NCBI GenBank assembly: GCA_016934395.1
Contig: JAFGSZ010000135.1
Location: forward strand, 1-46,396
DNA: 46,396 bases
Direction: 5' to 3'
Source of the DNA: Bacteroidales bacterium
Lineage (GTDB): Bacteria; Bacteroidota; Bacteroidia; Bacteroidales; UBA10428
Position 1 is the first letter of the stretch; every line of letters begins with the position of its first letter. The position numbers and the translations under genes were made by a program. Under the pieces are notes generated by a model. The model had not been told where the DNA came from. It did no database searches and was given only the letters and a program-made list of their open reading frames with translations. Positions 35,563-44,392 of this stretch are shown here, piece by piece.

Positions 35563-36576
35563 ATGAATATACCTGTAAAAGATTTCTCTTTAAAACCTTA
35601 CAATACTTTTGCAATCGATGTGAAATCCAACTATTTTCTGGAATTAAATACTGTTGATGAAATTTGGGAATTCATAAATTCTGAATGGGCCGGTATTTCA
35701 CCCCGTTTGATTCTGGGTGGAGGAAGTAATATATTGTTTACAAAAGATTTTAAAGGAATAATTCTGCATCCGAAAATTAAGGGTATTTCTGTTATTAATG
35801 AAAATGATAAAAATGTTTGGATCAGGGCCGGAGCAGGAGAAAACTGGGATGACTTTGTAGGTTATTGTGTGGATAATAATTTCGGTGGCCTGGAAAATTT
35901 GTCATTAATCCCGGGAAATGTGGGCGCAAGTCCTATCCAGAATATTGGTGCTTACGGAGTGGAGGCAAAAGAAAGCATAGAAAGTGTTGACATTATTAAT
36001 TTGACAACCGGTGAACCTAAGACTTATTCCAACGAAGAATGTAAATTTTCTTATCGTAACAGTATTTTTAAATCCGAAATAAACGAACAATTTATAATTA
36101 CCCATGTAGTTTTCAGGCTTTCAAAGGAACACATATTTACCACGAGTTACGGATCAATCGAAAAAGAGCTTGACAATTATCCTGAAACAACTATTCAAAA
36201 CATAAGAAAAGCTGTGATTGCTATCCGCCGGTCGAAACTGCCCGATCCGGAAGAATTTGGAAATGCCGGCAGTTTTTTTAAGAATCCTGTTGTACCCAAC
36301 GAAATTGCAAATTCATTATTAAAGTTCTATCCGAAAGCCCCAAACTGGAAAGTTTCAGAAAATGAAGTTAAACTTTCCGCTGCCTGGTTAATAGAGACCT
36401 CTAATTATAAGGGGAAAAAGATAGGTAATGTGAGTACCTATAAAAAACAGCCTTTAGTTATAATTAATCTGGGAAATGCTACAGGAGATGAAATTCTCCA
36501 ATACTCAAAACGCATTCAGAAAACAGTACTCAATCATTTTGCCATCACACTGGAAACAGAGGTAAATATTTTTTAA
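35563..36576 (+). CDS. murB: UDP-N-acetylmuramate dehydrogenase
   Basis: 337 residues, the usual length of the E. coli-like type I MurB. The enzyme reduces UDP-GlcNAc-enolpyruvate to UDP-MurNAc with FAD and NADPH, in the cytoplasm. LILGGGSNILFT (49-60) and LIPGNVGASPIQNIGAYG (115-132) bind FAD. The active residues are Arg165 (SYRNSIFK), Ser237 (GNAGSFFKNP) and Glu333 (ETEVNIF). The gene converges on the phosphohexomutase gene with a 3-base gap. Confidence 0.95.
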   Translation: MNIPVKDFSLKPYNTFAIDVKSNYFLELNTVDEIWEFINSEWAGISPRLILGGGSNILFTKDFKGIILHPKIKGISVINENDKNVWIRAGAGENWDDFVGYCVDNNFGGLENLSLIPGNVGASPIQNIGAYGVEAKESIESVDIINLTTGEPKTYSNEECKFSYRNSIFKSEINEQFIITHVVFRLSKEHIFTTSYGSIEKELDNYPETTIQNIRKAVIAIRRSKLPDPEEFGNAGSFFKNPVVPNEIANSLLKFYPKAPNWKVSENEVKLSAAWLIETSNYKGKKIGNVSTYKKQPLVIINLGNATGDEILQYSKRIQKTVLNHFAITLETEVNIF

Positions 36577-36579
36577 GAT

Positions 36580-37992
36580 TTATTCTATTTTCAATATAAC
36601 TTCGGTACCAACTGCTAAAATCTCTTTAGCTTCCTCAATGGTTTCTGCTTCTGCATAAGTTCTAATTATGGGTTCACTTCCGGAAGGACGTATCATAAAC
36701 CATGCTGTTTCATTAAAAAAGAATTTATATCCGTCAAGATCTTCAATCCGGTTTACACGGTAATTACCAAATGCCGTAAGGTCTTTGCTTTTGCACTTTT
36801 CCATTATTTTATTCTTTGTTTGTTTATTAACATCGATAAAAGATCTCTCAAAAGCAAATTTCCCGGTAATCTGATATACTTCTTCCAATAATTCACGAAC
36901 AGACTTTCCGGTCTCAACAATCCACTGCCAGATCATCAAACCCATCCAGATGCCGTCCCGTTCGGGAATATGGCTGCCCACTGTAATACCGCCAGATTCT
37001 TCTCCGCCCACGAGTACATCTTCAGAAATCATAATTTTGGTAATATCTTTAAATCCCAATTTCACGCGTTCTACTTTAATGCCATATTGCAGGCACAATT
37101 TTTCTATTTTCGATGTGCTTGAAAAACTGGTGACTACCTTACCATGTAAATGCTTGTAATGGGCCAGATAATGAATTAATAAAAGCATGATATGGTGCGA
37201 ATCTATATAATTGCCTTCATGGTCATACAGCGCAAGCCTGTCGCCATCACCGCTAATAGCAAATGCACAATCAATTTTCTTATTATTCCAGATAAACTCC
37301 GATAATTCAAAAAGGTTAATGTGCTGCGGATCGGGCGGGATGCCCATAAAAGTAGGATTCACTTCACAGTGGAACATTTTAATTCCGGGTAACAATTTTT
37401 TAAATACATTCTGACCGCTACCGTACATAGCATCAAAAGCAAAATTTAGACCGGACCGGGCAATTTTATCAATATCAAAAGAATCGCGAATGTGTTTAAT
37501 ATAAATCGATTCCAGGTCGATATATTGAATGGTACCTTGTTCCAGTAATAAATTCCAGTTTAACAATTCCAGGTCAATCTCATAATCATCAGATATAAGA
37601 TTTTCTACGTCTCTCACGTCTTTTTCCAGCATGGGCCCGCCGAATGACCCCTTAAGTTTATATCCGTTAAATTCTGCCGGACTGTTGCTGGCTGAAAGCA
37701 TTATCCCACAGTGGGCTTTTAATTTAACTATTCCTAAAGAAACCATCGGGGTTGCAACAAAATGCTCGGGAATATACACGCGGATGCCCTTGGAAGCAAA
37801 TATTTTAGCAACGGCTTCCATAAACATTTCCCCGCCAAATCTGCAATCGTAACCGACTACAGCAGAAGGATTTTTATAACGTTTGGTAAGCCACAATGCT
37901 GTAGCATAAGCAACTTTTGAAACATTTGACAGGGTGTAATCTTTAGCGATCAAAGCTTTCCATCCATCCGTCCCGAATTTGATTTTATCCAT
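36580..37992 (-). CDS. phosphohexomutase (phosphoglucomutase/phosphomannomutase family)
   Basis: 470 residues. The family interconverts hexose 1- and 6-phosphates through a phosphoserine. KIKFGTDGWKA opens the protein. The active-site loop is SASNSPAEFNGYK with the phosphoserine at Ser102; in most members the loop reads TASHNP, so His and Asn next to the serine are replaced here. The metal loop is SGDGDRLAL, the sugar loop is GGEESGG, and the phosphate-binding domain ends RPSGSEPIIRTYAEAE. Substrate could be glucose, mannose or glucosamine phosphates. Given MurB and MltG nearby, glucosamine phosphate mutase is attractive, but GlmM proteins are distinct in sequence. Confidence 0.88.
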   Translation of the reverse strand: MDKIKFGTDGWKALIAKDYTLSNVSKVAYATALWLTKRYKNPSAVVGYDCRFGGEMFMEAVAKIFASKGIRVYIPEHFVATPMVSLGIVKLKAHCGIMLSASNSPAEFNGYKLKGSFGGPMLEKDVRDVENLISDDYEIDLELLNWNLLLEQGTIQYIDLESIYIKHIRDSFDIDKIARSGLNFAFDAMYGSGQNVFKKLLPGIKMFHCEVNPTFMGIPPDPQHINLFELSEFIWNNKKIDCAFAISGDGDRLALYDHEGNYIDSHHIMLLLIHYLAHYKHLHGKVVTSFSSTSKIEKLCLQYGIKVERVKLGFKDITKIMISEDVLVGGEESGGITVGSHIPERDGIWMGLMIWQWIVETGKSVRELLEEVYQITGKFAFERSFIDVNKQTKNKIMEKCKSKDLTAFGNYRVNRIEDLDGYKFFFNETAWFMIRPSGSEPIIRTYAEAETIEEAKEILAVGTEVILKIE

Positions 37993-38069
37993 TCAATAAA
38001 ATTCATTAAAATTAAAATGCTACAAGAAATTTACATTTTTATTCTTATGTAAAGAAGAATTTTTTGCAA

Positions 38070-39116
38070 TTAATTTAAAATTTTACGCCTGTTTAACGCT
38101 CGCTGGTATAAACGTGCATTTTGTTGATGTTGGGCCAGGGTTTTGGCAAAATTGTGATACCCTGAAAAATCTTCTTTGGCACAAAAATATAAATAATTAT
38201 GATTTTCAAAATTTAATACTGCCTCAATCGAAACAATAGATGGAATCGAGATCGGTCCCGGAGGTAATCCCGAATATTTATAGGTATTGTAAGGTGAATC
38301 TGTTAACAGGTGTTTTTTTAAAACCCTGCGGATTGTAAAATCACCAACCGCATAGATTACAGTTGGATCTGCATGCAGACGTATACCTTTATTTAACCTG
38401 TTAATGTACACACCTGCAATTCTCTGCATCTCATCATTTTTATAGGTCTCTGCATCTACAATAGAAGCCAGGGTGATTACTTCATTTTGAGTAAAGTGTA
38501 ATTTATCCGCAGCAGCCAGCCGGTTTTTATTCCAGAATTTCAGGTATTCTTTATTCATCCGCTCAATAAAAGCAGAAGCTGAAGTATTCCAGAAAAATTC
38601 ATAGGTATTGGGAATAAACATCCCAGGAATGGAATATTTATCGAAACCAAATTTTGAAATATATTCCTCATCTCTTAATAAGTTAACCAATTCTGCTGAA
38701 TCAGCTTCTATCTGACGGCTTATTCTTGAGGCCAGGTCTTCAATTAATCGAATGTTGTTGAATGTAAGCATCAACGGTTCCTGCTTTCCGGAACGCAGCA
38801 GATTGATGATTTCGTTATTGCTCATGCCATGTTGAATCTTGTACCTGCCGGGATGAATATGATTTTTATAATTTTTCCTTTCGGCGGTCCATTTAAAACT
38901 TTTAAGATTAATAATCACTTTTTTATCAGCCAGTGAATTTAAAACATGGTCATAATCCGCGCCGGTGTGAATAAATATATAGGTAAACTTCTTCTCCGGA
39001 ATTTTAACATTGGGCCGAAAAGCTTTAGTATATATATCAACCCCTTTTATAGAAAGAAGAATTAATACAACCAGAAAAAGGTAAAGAATTCTTTTTATCA
39101 GTTTGTGCTCGTTCAT
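38070..39116 (-). CDS. mltG: endolytic murein transglycosylase
   Basis: 348 residues with one N-terminal membrane helix (about 9-26). The LysM-like part is followed by the YceG/MltG catalytic domain: IPGMFIPNTYEFFWN (163-177), then ASIVDAETYKND with Glu223 as the conserved catalytic glutamate, then GVYINRLNKGIRLHADPTVIYA. MltG cuts nascent peptidoglycan chains and sets glycan length. It sits 39 bases downstream of the NfeD protease gene and 77 bases upstream of the phosphohexomutase gene, all on one strand, so the three may form one operon. Confidence 0.92.
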   Translation of the reverse strand: MNEHKLIKRILYLFLVVLILLSIKGVDIYTKAFRPNVKIPEKKFTYIFIHTGADYDHVLNSLADKKVIINLKSFKWTAERKNYKNHIHPGRYKIQHGMSNNEIINLLRSGKQEPLMLTFNNIRLIEDLASRISRQIEADSAELVNLLRDEEYISKFGFDKYSIPGMFIPNTYEFFWNTSASAFIERMNKEYLKFWNKNRLAAADKLHFTQNEVITLASIVDAETYKNDEMQRIAGVYINRLNKGIRLHADPTVIYAVGDFTIRRVLKKHLLTDSPYNTYKYSGLPPGPISIPSIVSIEAVLNFENHNYLYFCAKEDFSGYHNFAKTLAQHQQNARLYQRALNRRKILN

Positions 39117-39155
39117 AATCTGAAAAAAGACTTAATATTAATATTAACTTTTAAA

Positions 39156-40556
39156 TTAAATTTTTATTACATATAACTGTCCGGCTTCATCATGAATTAC
39201 CTTTACTTTACTACCCTTGTCAATATACCCTACTTCAGCTTTGGCATCAAAAAGTTCACCGTCAATCTCTACCCTTCCGGAAGGGCGAAGCATGGTAAAT
39301 GCAACACCTGATTTTCCAACCATTTCTTTTTGATGTAAATCTATTCCGATATACCCTTCGTCTTTATTTTGAACTGTATCAAGGGCTAGTCCTTTAAAAG
39401 TTTTGGAGGTAAATAATTTTTTACTGATATAAATGGAAAGTATAAAGGATAAAAAAACAGAGGCCGTAACCATAAAGAAAGCCTTAAATACCTTATCGAA
39501 AGCGCCGATACCTTCAAATTCAAAAACAACATTATCAACAAGGCTCATGGTCAATCCCAGCATTACCAGAATAATGCCCGAAACTCCGGTGATTCCGAAA
39601 CCGGGAACAACAAAAATCTCAAGCGCAATTAACACGATACCAATAATAAATGCCAGCATTTCCCAATGTTGGGCGAGCCCTTCAAGATATAAGGGGGCAA
39701 AATATAATAATGCAGCCAATACAGCCACAGCTAAAGGGAATCCAATGCCCGGTGTTTGTAATTCAAAATAAATTCCTCCTACTATTGCCATTATCAGAAG
39801 ACTTTGGATAATCGGACTTAATAAAAAACCAATAATTGCATCAGTTCCCGATGGCTCATATCGTTTGATCTGATATTCTGTAATTCCGGCAAGTTTAAGT
39901 ACTTCAGGAATATTTTCAGCAATACCTTCAGCAAAGTGCAGACGAACGGCCTCTTCAGCAGTAAGTGTAAGTACCTGGCCCGAATCAACTACTCCCTCCA
40001 CTTCCAATACCGGATCAACCATAGCTTCGGCAATCTTCGGGTCTCTGTGCCATCTGATAATTGTATCATTTCCTTCTATAATAGTATCTTTTCCGTGGGC
40101 TTCTGCAGTAGCGCGCATAGTTGACCGCATAAAAGACTGGTATTTATCCGGAACCTGCTCGCCGGTCTGATTAACTACCGTAGCCGCTCCAATACTCCCG
40201 CCCAGCCTCATATATATGCTATCGCAGGCAATAGAAATCAGCGCACCGGCAGATATTGCCTGATTATCGATAAAAACTAAAACCGGAATAGGTGAATTAA
40301 GAATTTTTGTTCGAATAGAATCGGCAATATTCACCATACCTCCATAGGTGTTCATATGAATTAGTATGTAGTTAGCGCGCATCGAAACGGCTTCATCAAA
40401 AGCTTTTTGTGTAATCCTCCAGACAGGTTTGGCAATTTCTGTCTTTATATCAAAAACATATACCAGAGGTTTTCCAATAGATTCAGGGACATCGTTGTTA
40501 GTGCTATTCGCAGAAAAAATCAACGATAGCAACAACATTAAAATTATTTTATGCAT
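39156..40556 (-). CDS. NfeD-type membrane serine protease
   Basis: 466 residues: signal peptide, an N-terminal ClpP-class protease domain (about 30-215), several membrane helices (about 240-370), and a C-terminal OB-fold NfeD domain. The catalytic serine is Ser102 in QAISAGALIS, and Lys138 (DKYQSF) is at the position of the catalytic lysine in related archaeal proteases. IHMNTYGGMV is the loop that forms the oxyanion hole. Long NfeD proteins partner with flotillin/stomatin-like proteins to control membrane protein quality; no such partner is in the window. It is the likely first gene of the mltG operon. Confidence 0.9.
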   Translation of the reverse strand: MHKIILMLLLSLIFSANSTNNDVPESIGKPLVYVFDIKTEIAKPVWRITQKAFDEAVSMRANYILIHMNTYGGMVNIADSIRTKILNSPIPVLVFIDNQAISAGALISIACDSIYMRLGGSIGAATVVNQTGEQVPDKYQSFMRSTMRATAEAHGKDTIIEGNDTIIRWHRDPKIAEAMVDPVLEVEGVVDSGQVLTLTAEEAVRLHFAEGIAENIPEVLKLAGITEYQIKRYEPSGTDAIIGFLLSPIIQSLLIMAIVGGIYFELQTPGIGFPLAVAVLAALLYFAPLYLEGLAQHWEMLAFIIGIVLIALEIFVVPGFGITGVSGIILVMLGLTMSLVDNVVFEFEGIGAFDKVFKAFFMVTASVFLSFILSIYISKKLFTSKTFKGLALDTVQNKDEGYIGIDLHQKEMVGKSGVAFTMLRPSGRVEIDGELFDAKAEVGYIDKGSKVKVIHDEAGQLYVIKI

Positions 40557-40595
40557 GTTTTTACATTTTAACTCCTGCTGTGAATTTCACACTTC

Positions 40596-40603
40596 CAAAA
40601 TTA
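40596..40603 (-). promoter_or_regulatory. candidate -7 promoter element for the NfeD operon
   Basis: On the minus strand the sequence reads TAATTTTG, an exact TAnnTTTG match, about 40 bases before the NfeD start codon. A -33 TTG at the usual distance is not clear. Confidence 0.42.
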
Positions 40604-40738
40604 ATAACATTCTTTGAAATGAATGCAGGTATTTCTTTTTTTACAAAAATCCGTGCAGAAAAAACACGGTACTTTGTATGATGTACTATAAAATTTCCAA
40701 ATAATAAGGCCTTCACAGGGTACAAATTGTTTTTTTTC

Positions 40739-40746
40739 TAACTTTG
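40739..40746 (+). promoter_or_regulatory. candidate -7 promoter element for purB
   Basis: TAACTTTG matches TAnnTTTG and lies 20 bases before the purB ATG, giving a leader of about 14 bases. A TTG occurs at 40727 but is too close to be the -33 element, so the match is to the -7 box only. Confidence 0.45.
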
Positions 40747-40766
40747 CTGCAGGTAAAAATAAAAAA

Positions 40767-42110
40767 ATGGAGCTAAACAACCTGACTGCCATATCACCAC
40801 TAGATGGAAGATACCGTTCTAAAGTTAACGAATTATCGAAATATTTTTCCGAATTCGGCCTTATAAAATACAGGGTTCAGGTTGAAATCGAATATTTTAT
40901 TGCACTATGTAACATTCCCCTGCTGCAGTTGAAAGATATTGATAAGAATGTATATGTGCAGCTTCGTGATATTTATTTGCACTTTAAACAAGATGATGCA
41001 AAACGAATTAAGGAGATTGAAAACACAACCAATCACGATGTTAAAGCAGTTGAATATTTTTTGAAAGAAAAGTTCGCCGAACTTAAATTAGATAAGTATA
41101 AAGAGTTTATTCACTTTGGGCTTACTTCTCAGGATATTAATAATACCGCGGTTCCGATTTCATACAAAGAAGCTTTGAATGAGGTGTATTTTCCGCTGAT
41201 AGAAAACCTGATAGCTATAATTGATGGTTTGTCGGATCAATGGAAATCGGTAAGTATGCTGGCCCGTACCCATGGTCAACCTGCGTCACCCACGCGGTTG
41301 GGAAAAGAGCTTAATGTATTTTCTGAACGACTAAAAATTCAACTTCAGCAATTAAAAGCCATTTCTTTTTCAGCGAAATTTGGCGGGGCAACAGGCAACC
41401 TTAATGCTCATGTTGTTGCGTATCCTCAAATCGACTGGAATAAATTTGCTACACAATTTGTTAATGAAATCCTGGGCCTTACACGTTCATACCCTACCAC
41501 ACAGATTGAGCACTACGACAATCTGGCGGCGTCCATGGATGCGCTGAAAAGAATAAATACCATCCTTATTGATCTTAACCGTGATATGTGGACGTATATA
41601 TCCATGGAATATTTTAAACAAAAGATTAAAAAAGGTGAAATCGGTTCTTCGGCTATGCCTCATAAGGTAAATCCTATCGATTTCGAAAATTCGGAAGGAA
41701 ACCTGGGAGTGGCCAATGCAATATTTGAGCATCTTTCGGCAAAATTACCGGTATCCAGATTACAAAGGGACCTTACGGATTCCACCGTTCTCAGAAACAT
41801 CGGTGTGCCGTTGGCTCATACACTGGTTGCTTTAAAATCCCTTCAGAAAGGATTGGATAAACTACTGCTTAATGAAAAGGCCATTCGGGATGATCTCGAG
41901 AAAAACTGGAGTGTAGTTGCCGAAGCCTTACAAACAATACTAAGAAGAGAAGGATACCCGAAACCATACGAAGCATTATTAAATTTAACCCGCACCAACG
42001 AAGTAATCACCAGCGATTCTATAATCAGCTTTATCGATACTTTAAATGTTAGCGAAAAAGTAAAAGAGGAACTGAAAAAAATTAATCCTTTTAATTATAC
42101 AGGTATTTAA
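40767..42110 (+). CDS. purB: adenylosuccinate lyase
   Basis: 447 residues of the fumarase/aspartase superfamily. The enzyme acts twice in purine synthesis, releasing fumarate from SAICAR and from adenylosuccinate. The N-terminus AISPLDGRYRSKVNELSKYFSE is diagnostic. HFGLTSQDINNTA and ARTHGQPASPTRLGKE hold the catalytic histidine region, and GSSAMPHKVNPIDFEN (starting at about 293) is the family signature loop. It is the E. coli PurB-like type in length. It is followed after 3 bases by an MsbA-type gene, so it heads an unusual run of envelope genes. Confidence 0.95.
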   Translation: MELNNLTAISPLDGRYRSKVNELSKYFSEFGLIKYRVQVEIEYFIALCNIPLLQLKDIDKNVYVQLRDIYLHFKQDDAKRIKEIENTTNHDVKAVEYFLKEKFAELKLDKYKEFIHFGLTSQDINNTAVPISYKEALNEVYFPLIENLIAIIDGLSDQWKSVSMLARTHGQPASPTRLGKELNVFSERLKIQLQQLKAISFSAKFGGATGNLNAHVVAYPQIDWNKFATQFVNEILGLTRSYPTTQIEHYDNLAASMDALKRINTILIDLNRDMWTYISMEYFKQKIKKGEIGSSAMPHKVNPIDFENSEGNLGVANAIFEHLSAKLPVSRLQRDLTDSTVLRNIGVPLAHTLVALKSLQKGLDKLLLNEKAIRDDLEKNWSVVAEALQTILRREGYPKPYEALLNLTRTNEVITSDSIISFIDTLNVSEKVKEELKKINPFNYTGI

Positions 42111-42113
42111 AAC

Positions 42114-43955
42114 ATGAAAGACGCTTTAAAAATTTTCAAAAGATATCTTCCTCCCTATAAGTCTAAAATAACTTTAAACATTATTTTTAATTTTTTCGGT
42201 GCAATATTCGGTGTATTTTCTTTTGTTACGCTGATTCCTGTTTTGGAAATTTTGTTTGGTACCCAGGAAAAGGTATACGGGGTAAAAGATATCGATTTTT
42301 CCATTTTCCCGCTTAACATTCCAAAAGACGACATTATTCACAATATATATTGCTATATCACACAACTAATGGACACCCAGGGATCGGCAAGAGCCCTAGT
42401 GTATTTAGGTATATTTTTTATTGTTTTGGTATTATTTAAAACCGGGTTAACATTTCTGGCCAGTTTTTTTATTGTGGCTATTCGAAATGGAGTAGTACGC
42501 GACATCCGCAACCAGATTTATATTAAAATAATCAGCCTGCCTATTGGTTTTTTCTCCGAAGAACGAAAAGGTGATATTATCTCACGAATGACCGGTGACG
42601 TTCAGGAAATTGAACATTCCATAATGAATTCATTGGAAATGTTTTTTAAAAATCCGATAATTATCCTGGTATCGTTAATAGCCATGATAGCCATGAGCTG
42701 GCAACTGACCTTGTTTGTGTTTATTTTATTTCCCGTGGCAGGTTTAATTATCGGGCGGATCGGGAAATCACTAAAGCGGAGGTCCATGGCGGGTCAGATT
42801 AAAATGGGGGAAATCCTCAGCACTGTGGAAGAGTCGATTTCCGGCCTTCGGATAATAAAGGCTTTTAATGCGGAAAAGATCATGCAGGCCCGAAGCAGGA
42901 AAGAAAATGAAGAATACCGGAATATTATGAACCGCCTGATGCGGCGGCATTTTTTGGCTCATCCGGTGAGTGAATTTCTGGGAACTGTCCTAATTGTAAG
43001 TGTGATGTGGTATGGTGGCAGCCTTATTCTAAAAAATGAAAGTAATTTATCTCCCGCTGATTTTATGGCCTATCTTGTAATTTTTTACAGTATAATAAAT
43101 CCGGTAAAAGCATTTTCCAGTGCCTTATACAGCATCCAAAAAGGCCTTGCCTCTTCGCAGCGTGTAGATAAAATACTCCATGCCACCTCCAATATTATTG
43201 TAAAAGATAATCCAAAGCGGATTTCAGGTTTTACGGCTTCAGTACAATATAAAAATGTAAGTTTCAGATACAACCAAGAGTATGTGCTTAAAAATATCAA
43301 CCTTACCCTTGAGAAAGGAAAAACAATAGCAATTGTTGGCCAGTCCGGTTCCGGCAAGTCAACCCTTGTTGATCTGTTGCCCCGGTTTTACGACGTGGAA
43401 AGCGGCAGTATTTCAATTGACGGTATTGATATTCGTGATTTGCGGCTGGATGAGCTTCGTAATTTAATGGGTATTGTAAACCAGGAACCTATTCTTTTTA
43501 ACGATACCTTTTATAATAACATTGCTTTCGGCCTTGACCATGTTTCTGAAAAAGATGTTGAATCGGCAGCCAAAGTAGCCAATGCTCACGAATTTATTAT
43601 AAATACGGAATTTGGATACCATTCCAATATTGGTGATCGCGGAGGAAAATTATCGGGAGGCCAGCGGCAACGCATCAGCATTGCAAGGGCCGTGCTGAAA
43701 AACCCGCCCATACTAATTTTAGATGAAGCAACCTCGGCATTGGATACCGAATCTGAACGCCTGGTGCAGGATGCCCTTGCCAAATTAATGAAAAACAGAA
43801 CTTCAATAGTAATTGCACACCGGTTGTCTACAATTGTACATGCTGACGAAATATGTGTAATGCAAAACGGAGAAATTATTGAACGCGGAAAACATGATGA
43901 ATTACTGACCATAAAAGGAGAATACAAGAAATATTATGACTTACAGTACACCTGA
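42114..43955 (+). CDS. MsbA-like ABC exporter (fused permease and ATPase)
   Basis: 613 residues. The N-terminal membrane domain (about 15-330) has six helices; the ATPase domain begins near residue 350. Walker A is GQSGSGKS (409-416), the signature LSGGQRQR (about 513-520), Walker B LILDEATSALD, and the switch IVIAHRLST. This fusion type exports lipids or drugs; MsbA-like members flip lipid A precursor. The gene starts 3 bases after purB and overlaps the next gene by 20 bases, which argues for one transcript with GtrA and the ArnT-like gene. Confidence 0.9.
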   Translation: MKDALKIFKRYLPPYKSKITLNIIFNFFGAIFGVFSFVTLIPVLEILFGTQEKVYGVKDIDFSIFPLNIPKDDIIHNIYCYITQLMDTQGSARALVYLGIFFIVLVLFKTGLTFLASFFIVAIRNGVVRDIRNQIYIKIISLPIGFFSEERKGDIISRMTGDVQEIEHSIMNSLEMFFKNPIIILVSLIAMIAMSWQLTLFVFILFPVAGLIIGRIGKSLKRRSMAGQIKMGEILSTVEESISGLRIIKAFNAEKIMQARSRKENEEYRNIMNRLMRRHFLAHPVSEFLGTVLIVSVMWYGGSLILKNESNLSPADFMAYLVIFYSIINPVKAFSSALYSIQKGLASSQRVDKILHATSNIIVKDNPKRISGFTASVQYKNVSFRYNQEYVLKNINLTLEKGKTIAIVGQSGSGKSTLVDLLPRFYDVESGSISIDGIDIRDLRLDELRNLMGIVNQEPILFNDTFYNNIAFGLDHVSEKDVESAAKVANAHEFIINTEFGYHSNIGDRGGKLSGGQRQRISIARAVLKNPPILILDEATSALDTESERLVQDALAKLMKNRTSIVIAHRLSTIVHADEICVMQNGEIIERGKHDELLTIKGEYKKYYDLQYT

Positions 43956-44382
43956 TTTTTATAGGAAATTTAAACTTTTCCTCAAGGAGTTTTTTATTCC
44001 TAAGTTTAAATTTGCACTTACATCCTCAGTTGCCACAGCAGTGGATTACGGATCTTACCTGTTACTTGTAAATAACCTGTTTTCTCCTGTTATTTCTAAT
44101 ATTATCTCGCAAACCTCAGGAATTATTGTAAATTTTATTTTACAAAAACGTTTTGTTTTTCTTATGAAAAGGAATTTGTATGCTGCATTTTTCCTTTCGA
44201 TTTTATTTTCGCTTATAGGTTTAGGTTTGGGAACCTCATTTATTTATCTTCTAAATAAACATGAGTTTTTTAGTGTCCATCAGTACATTACAAAATTTAT
44301 TGTTACCGGGTTTATTTTCTTTTATAATTTTTATACCAAGCGTTTCGCCTTTGAAAAAAAAATAATTTCCCGGAAATCTTAA
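43936..44382 (+). CDS. GtrA family membrane protein
   Basis: 148 residues with four membrane helices and the GtrA pattern KFALTSSVATAVDYGSYLLLV (about 31-51), NFILQKRFVF (about 70-79) and the C-terminal YNFYTKRFAF. GtrA-like proteins are thought to flip polyprenyl-phosphate-linked sugars across the inner membrane. It overlaps the ABC gene by 20 bases and is 10 bases before a glycosyltransferase gene of the lipid-sugar-dependent type, a pairing that fits the flippase role. Confidence 0.88.
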   Translation: MTYSTPDFYRKFKLFLKEFFIPKFKFALTSSVATAVDYGSYLLLVNNLFSPVISNIISQTSGIIVNFILQKRFVFLMKRNLYAAFFLSILFSLIGLGLGTSFIYLLNKHEFFSVHQYITKFIVTGFIFFYNFYTKRFAFEKKIISRKS

Positions 44383-44392
44383 TTATCTTACC

